This document shows, piece after piece, positions 60,975-64,000 of a stretch of 64,000 nt of DNA. The number at the start of each line of letters is the position of its first letter. Position 1 is the first letter of the stretch. The notes under the pieces are model-generated. The model did no database searches and was not told the origin of the DNA. It saw only the letters and a program-made list of their open reading frames with translations. A program made the position numbers and the translations under genes. Source of the DNA: Owenia fusiformis (Eukaryota > Annelida > Polychaeta > Sabellida > Oweniidae); NCBI GenBank assembly GCA_903813345.2, contig CAIIXF020000006.1:10236348-10300347 (forward strand), written 5' to 3'.

Positions 60975-62599
60975 TTGTACTTCTACTTAATTTGCAGGCC
61001 GTTTTAATTTGGTGGATCTGCCAAATTGCTTAAGTCCACCAAATTAAGTCACCAAAAATTCCCCAGTAATTAAATCTTCAATTTCAGTGGAGACGATAAC
61101 CCCATTTAACGTGAAGTACGGCAATTGCCATGTTGCACGACAATTGACGTGAAATTATGACGCATAAGTGCGCATGTCAATAGATAATAACGGCAATTGC
61201 CGTCATGTCCGTCAAGTGACGTGCAATATTTTGCACGGCAATTGACGTGCAAACTATTATCTTGTAAAAGTTTCACATATTATCGGCAGGACAACAGGCA
61301 GTTATAAACTGGGAAACTAGTGGGTAAATCATGATCTGCATTGTATGTAATAGTTATAATCATAAACATTTGCTATTGTCCGGGTTGCATTTTGAACTAA
61401 CAACTATTATCATGTGCTTACGTCAATGTTCACTCGAAATATTTATCCAACAGCAAACCGGAAGTAAACAAATGATCGAAAGAAAACTAATACATTCTGA
61501 TCTAATGAGGATAGGAATTTAAATTGTTCAAAATTCATTTAAGGTAATCATCAGATCATTGTAAAGAAGGTTTAAAACTAAATCCAGCCAGAAAAAAACG
61601 AAAAAATCGGCAACACACCGAGGTCAGGAAAACACTTCCGGTCAAAAAGAAGAGGGAAAGTAGACCCCATTTTAGTGATTTCCAGTGGTCTTTTCTCGGA
61701 ATTGGGGCTCACGTTGTGTTAAGAGATTGGGTCAGTACCAATTTTGTCATGAAACCCGTCGGAAAGACGATATCTATACAATTGAAGGAGTATTAGTAAT
61801 TCCAATATGGCGTTTTTCTAGGATTCGTGAGAGGTAACTTTGATTAGTTCTAGCGCAAAATTCCCACATAGGATCGCGAATTCCTGCATACAAGTGCTAG
61901 ATTAGATTAATTACTTGAAGAAAATGCAATAAAAAGCGTTCCATCGATCGATTTAGACTTTCCAAGAATGCAAGTTCGGTGGTGACTTCATTGGTTCGTA
62001 ACATTGACAGAAAATTCACAAGATTGAACGGCATTTTTCTCCACAATTTTGGAATGGAATACTTCCCTGGGATTTAATATATCATTAATGTTTACCAAAG
62101 TATATGTACTATAAAAGATATATTACTTAGATTGTATATATATTAAACACTAGGTCTTCTAATTAACCTGGTGTTTAAATTATGAATTACAATGGACATT
62201 ATGCTTATTGGCGTGATTCACGTCAATTGACGTGCAAAATGGCAATCTCCGTGTTACACGTTAAATGGGGTTATCGTCTCCACTGAATTTGAGAAGTATG
62301 ATCTAGTATCAGAGTATGGTCAGATGTGTCTTTGGAGAAATACAAGTGCATTATTTCATGATCATCACATCCTAAATAACCATAGACCAAGGGAACTCTA
62401 GAATGGTTTATAAAAATAAATTATTTTAAAGGTCATTTAAAGTCATCAGAGGTCATTCAATTTACATATCATCAACTTTCCATTGTCAACTTTCATTTGT
62501 TGACTTTCTTTTGCACCAGAATCCTTCCTAGTGGGATATGCCATGCTTTGGTATTGCTTTTCAATATAGCAAGTAGCGTCAAATTAAGTAGAAGTACAG
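60975..62599. mobile_element. MITE family A, copy 3, carrying a nested insertion
   Basis: The left end TTGTACTTCTACTTAATTTG (after TA at 60973-60974) and the right end CAAATTAAGTAGAAGTACAG (before TA at 62600-62601) match the termini of 207-433. Internal GCCAAATT and ACCAAATTAAG blocks repeat as in the other copies. A 1.2-kb element with its own duplication splits it, so the original length was about 420 bp. It lies in the TAF11 intron after exon 4. Confidence 0.75.
61085..62285. mobile_element. 1.2-kb DNA element with perfect 29-bp inverted ends
   Basis: The ends CAGTGGAGACGATAACCCC and GGGGTTATCGTCTCCACTG are exact inverses for 29 bp. Similarity continues imperfectly for about 45 bp more through repeated CAATTGACGTG motifs. 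The 5-bp target duplication AATTT lies at 61080-61084 and 62286-62290. The interior (61270-62200) has no transposase and only a spurious 63-codon ORF. The CAGTGG end suggests a hAT-like relation, but the 5-bp duplication does not fit hAT (8 bp), so it is unclassified. Confidence 0.8.
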
Positions 62600-62760
62600 T
62601 ACATTGTATATCTTTATCCTCTGTACTGCATACCTTCAAAAAGCAAGTCTTATCATTTTCATATCGTCAATAATGACTTTTTCATATGTGATTCAGATAA
62701 TCATAAACATGTAATAACTGTCAAGTGGAACACATCCTGTAATTGGAACACCTCCATATA

Positions 62761-64000
62761 CAGGGTGGGCCAAAAAAAACCACCCCCTTAGCCAATATTT
62801 CTGATAAATATTCAATTTTGAACATGCACCCCAACAATGATATATCATTTTAAAGATAATTTAATCTGCAACAAAATGATATATAATAGAACAATTTTCA
62901 ACAACTCTGGCTCGAGATATAATCATTTATGTGACATGGGGGTCAAAAAACACCTTTTCAATTTTCATCGATTTTGGGGAACAATTGCCTATTTCTACCA
63001 AATTTTAGTAAATTACACGATTGTCATGAGTCTTTCATAATTGGATATTATATATTGTTTTCATTCAGTTTTTGAACCTTGCATGCTCAATATACATGTG
63101 TATGCTTATAAAACTAATCCATTTCTTCTTCAGTCTGTCCAAATATGGCTCAATAGACTCACCCCCGGACCCAACTTCTGATTTGATTTCTCGCTTAAAC
63201 GCGAAAGCCATTGGTATAATTGATGGACCTCTGCAGAAGTACCATCCAACACCTAATTATTCATTCTTTCAGTATGTCTACACCCCTGATGGGCTGGGGA
63301 TCTCCATAGGCCAACTGTTCTAAATGCCCCAAGTACTATACATGTAATCAAAAGGCTATACTCTATATCAGTAAGCAAAAATAGTGACATTTGCAATAAA
63401 AGGCTACTCAAATCGAGATGACATTTTTCTGAAATGTAGGTGGTGTCCACTTGGTGTTTCCCAAAAAGGAAAAACCATACAGGCCCTGTTTTTTGAACCA
63501 GGAGCAAAAATATACTCTGATTGTTAATGACATGAGTTGGTAAAAAAGGACTCCTCAAGAATATAAAAAAAACATGTGAAAGAAATTTCATTTTTTGATA
63601 GAACAGTGCTCCATCACACAGGTCCAATGCTACCCTATAGTTTTTGGAGATTCGAAATGTCACTATCTCTAGCCCAGAAAAATGGCTTACTGGCAGTCCA
63701 GTTGCCAATAATGTTGATTACCATACCTGGGGGCATCTAGAACAGTTGGTATTTAAATATACCCAGCCTATCAGAGATGTAGAAGAACTAAAAGAAAGAA
63801 TAACTAGCAGTTGAATGATACTTCCGCATACATCCATCAATTATGCCATCAACCAATGGCATCCGCGTCTTAAGTGAATAATCCAATCAGAGGATGGGTC
63901 TGGTGGGTGGGTCTATTGAGCTATTTTGGACAGACTGAAGAAGAAATGAATTAGTTTTATAAGCATACACATGTATATTGAGCATGTGTGGTTCAAAAAC
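62761..64000. mobile_element. Mariner/Tc1-type remnant folded back on itself, truncated by window end
   Basis: The left end CAGGGTGGGCCAAAAAAAAC follows TA (62759-62760). From 63068 to about 63335 the sequence is the inverse of about 63725-64000, so both arms carry the same transposase 3' region plus terminus. Plus-strand sequence between and into the right arm is a decayed DDE transposase. GKTIQALFFEPGAKIYSD (about 63461-63520) is readable, then a degenerate counterpart of the QQDGAPxHT block at about 63600. The last readable piece is VDYHTWGHLEQLVF...VEELKERITSS (about 63712-63815). Stops and shifts interrupt it. The 151-codon minus-strand ORF at 63253-63708 is an antisense shadow. Confidence 0.75.

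Noticed and set aside
63253-63708. 151-codon minus-strand ORF
   Set aside because: The opposite strand reads as a decayed mariner-type transposase, so this is its antisense shadow.

Overview
The window is animal nuclear DNA: AT-rich, with genes split by many GT-AG introns and dense in transposon debris. The host genes (FBXO47, STK38, TAF11, an NXPE-like SGNH esterase) are metazoan families. The repeats (short CAGTGGCGTAGCCAGG-type and AGGCCCGTAGCC-type elements, TA-flanked MITEs, a tRNA-derived SINE, a Mag-like Ty3 retrotransposon) suggest a marine invertebrate such as a hemichordate, echinoderm, brachiopod or mollusc. I cannot fix the phylum from sequence alone.

Layout: 1-5170 is repeat-rich, with a TA-flanked MITE (207-433), a decayed transposon-like ORF (742-1230, minus), a TIR element centred on a near-perfect 44-bp palindrome (1990-2399) and a 2-kb hAT-like fold-back (2493-4496). 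5189-11380 (plus) is a complete nine-exon FBXO47 of 446 codons. Its intron 6 holds an antisense, intronless Rab GTPase gene (8341-8958). A 49-bp minisatellite follows (11748-12190), then two MITEs (12883-13228 and 13407-13610) and a broken NXPE/PC-esterase-like gene (13836-15407, minus).

20482-53590 (minus) is a complete STK38 (NDR kinase) gene: twelve coding exons give 468 residues, and a non-coding first exon is inferred about 19.5 kb upstream of the start codon. TAF11 starts at 54032 on the plus strand, so STK38 and TAF11 are head to head over about 0.45 kb that carries a perfect CRE palindrome and an ETS-type site. TAF11 exons 1-4 (165 codons) are visible; the rest lies past the window end.

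TAF11 intron 3 contains a 26-bp minisatellite and a young 4,353-bp Ty3-type element (56307-60659). The element has identical 65-bp LTRs, 5-bp target duplications, a tRNA-Leu-type primer site and one in-frame TAG between its two zinc knuckles. Beyond TAF11 exon 4 lie one MITE nested inside another (61085-62285 within 60975-62599) and, at the window end, a mariner-type remnant folded back on itself (62761-64000+).

The host genes are not an operon. FBXO47 is a meiotic F-box protein, STK38 a Hippo-branch kinase and TAF11 a TFIID subunit. The notable features are the nested Rab gene, the shared STK38/TAF11 promoter region, the very short-LTR retrotransposon and the variety of palindromic elements. 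I saw no CRISPR array and no prokaryote-type system.
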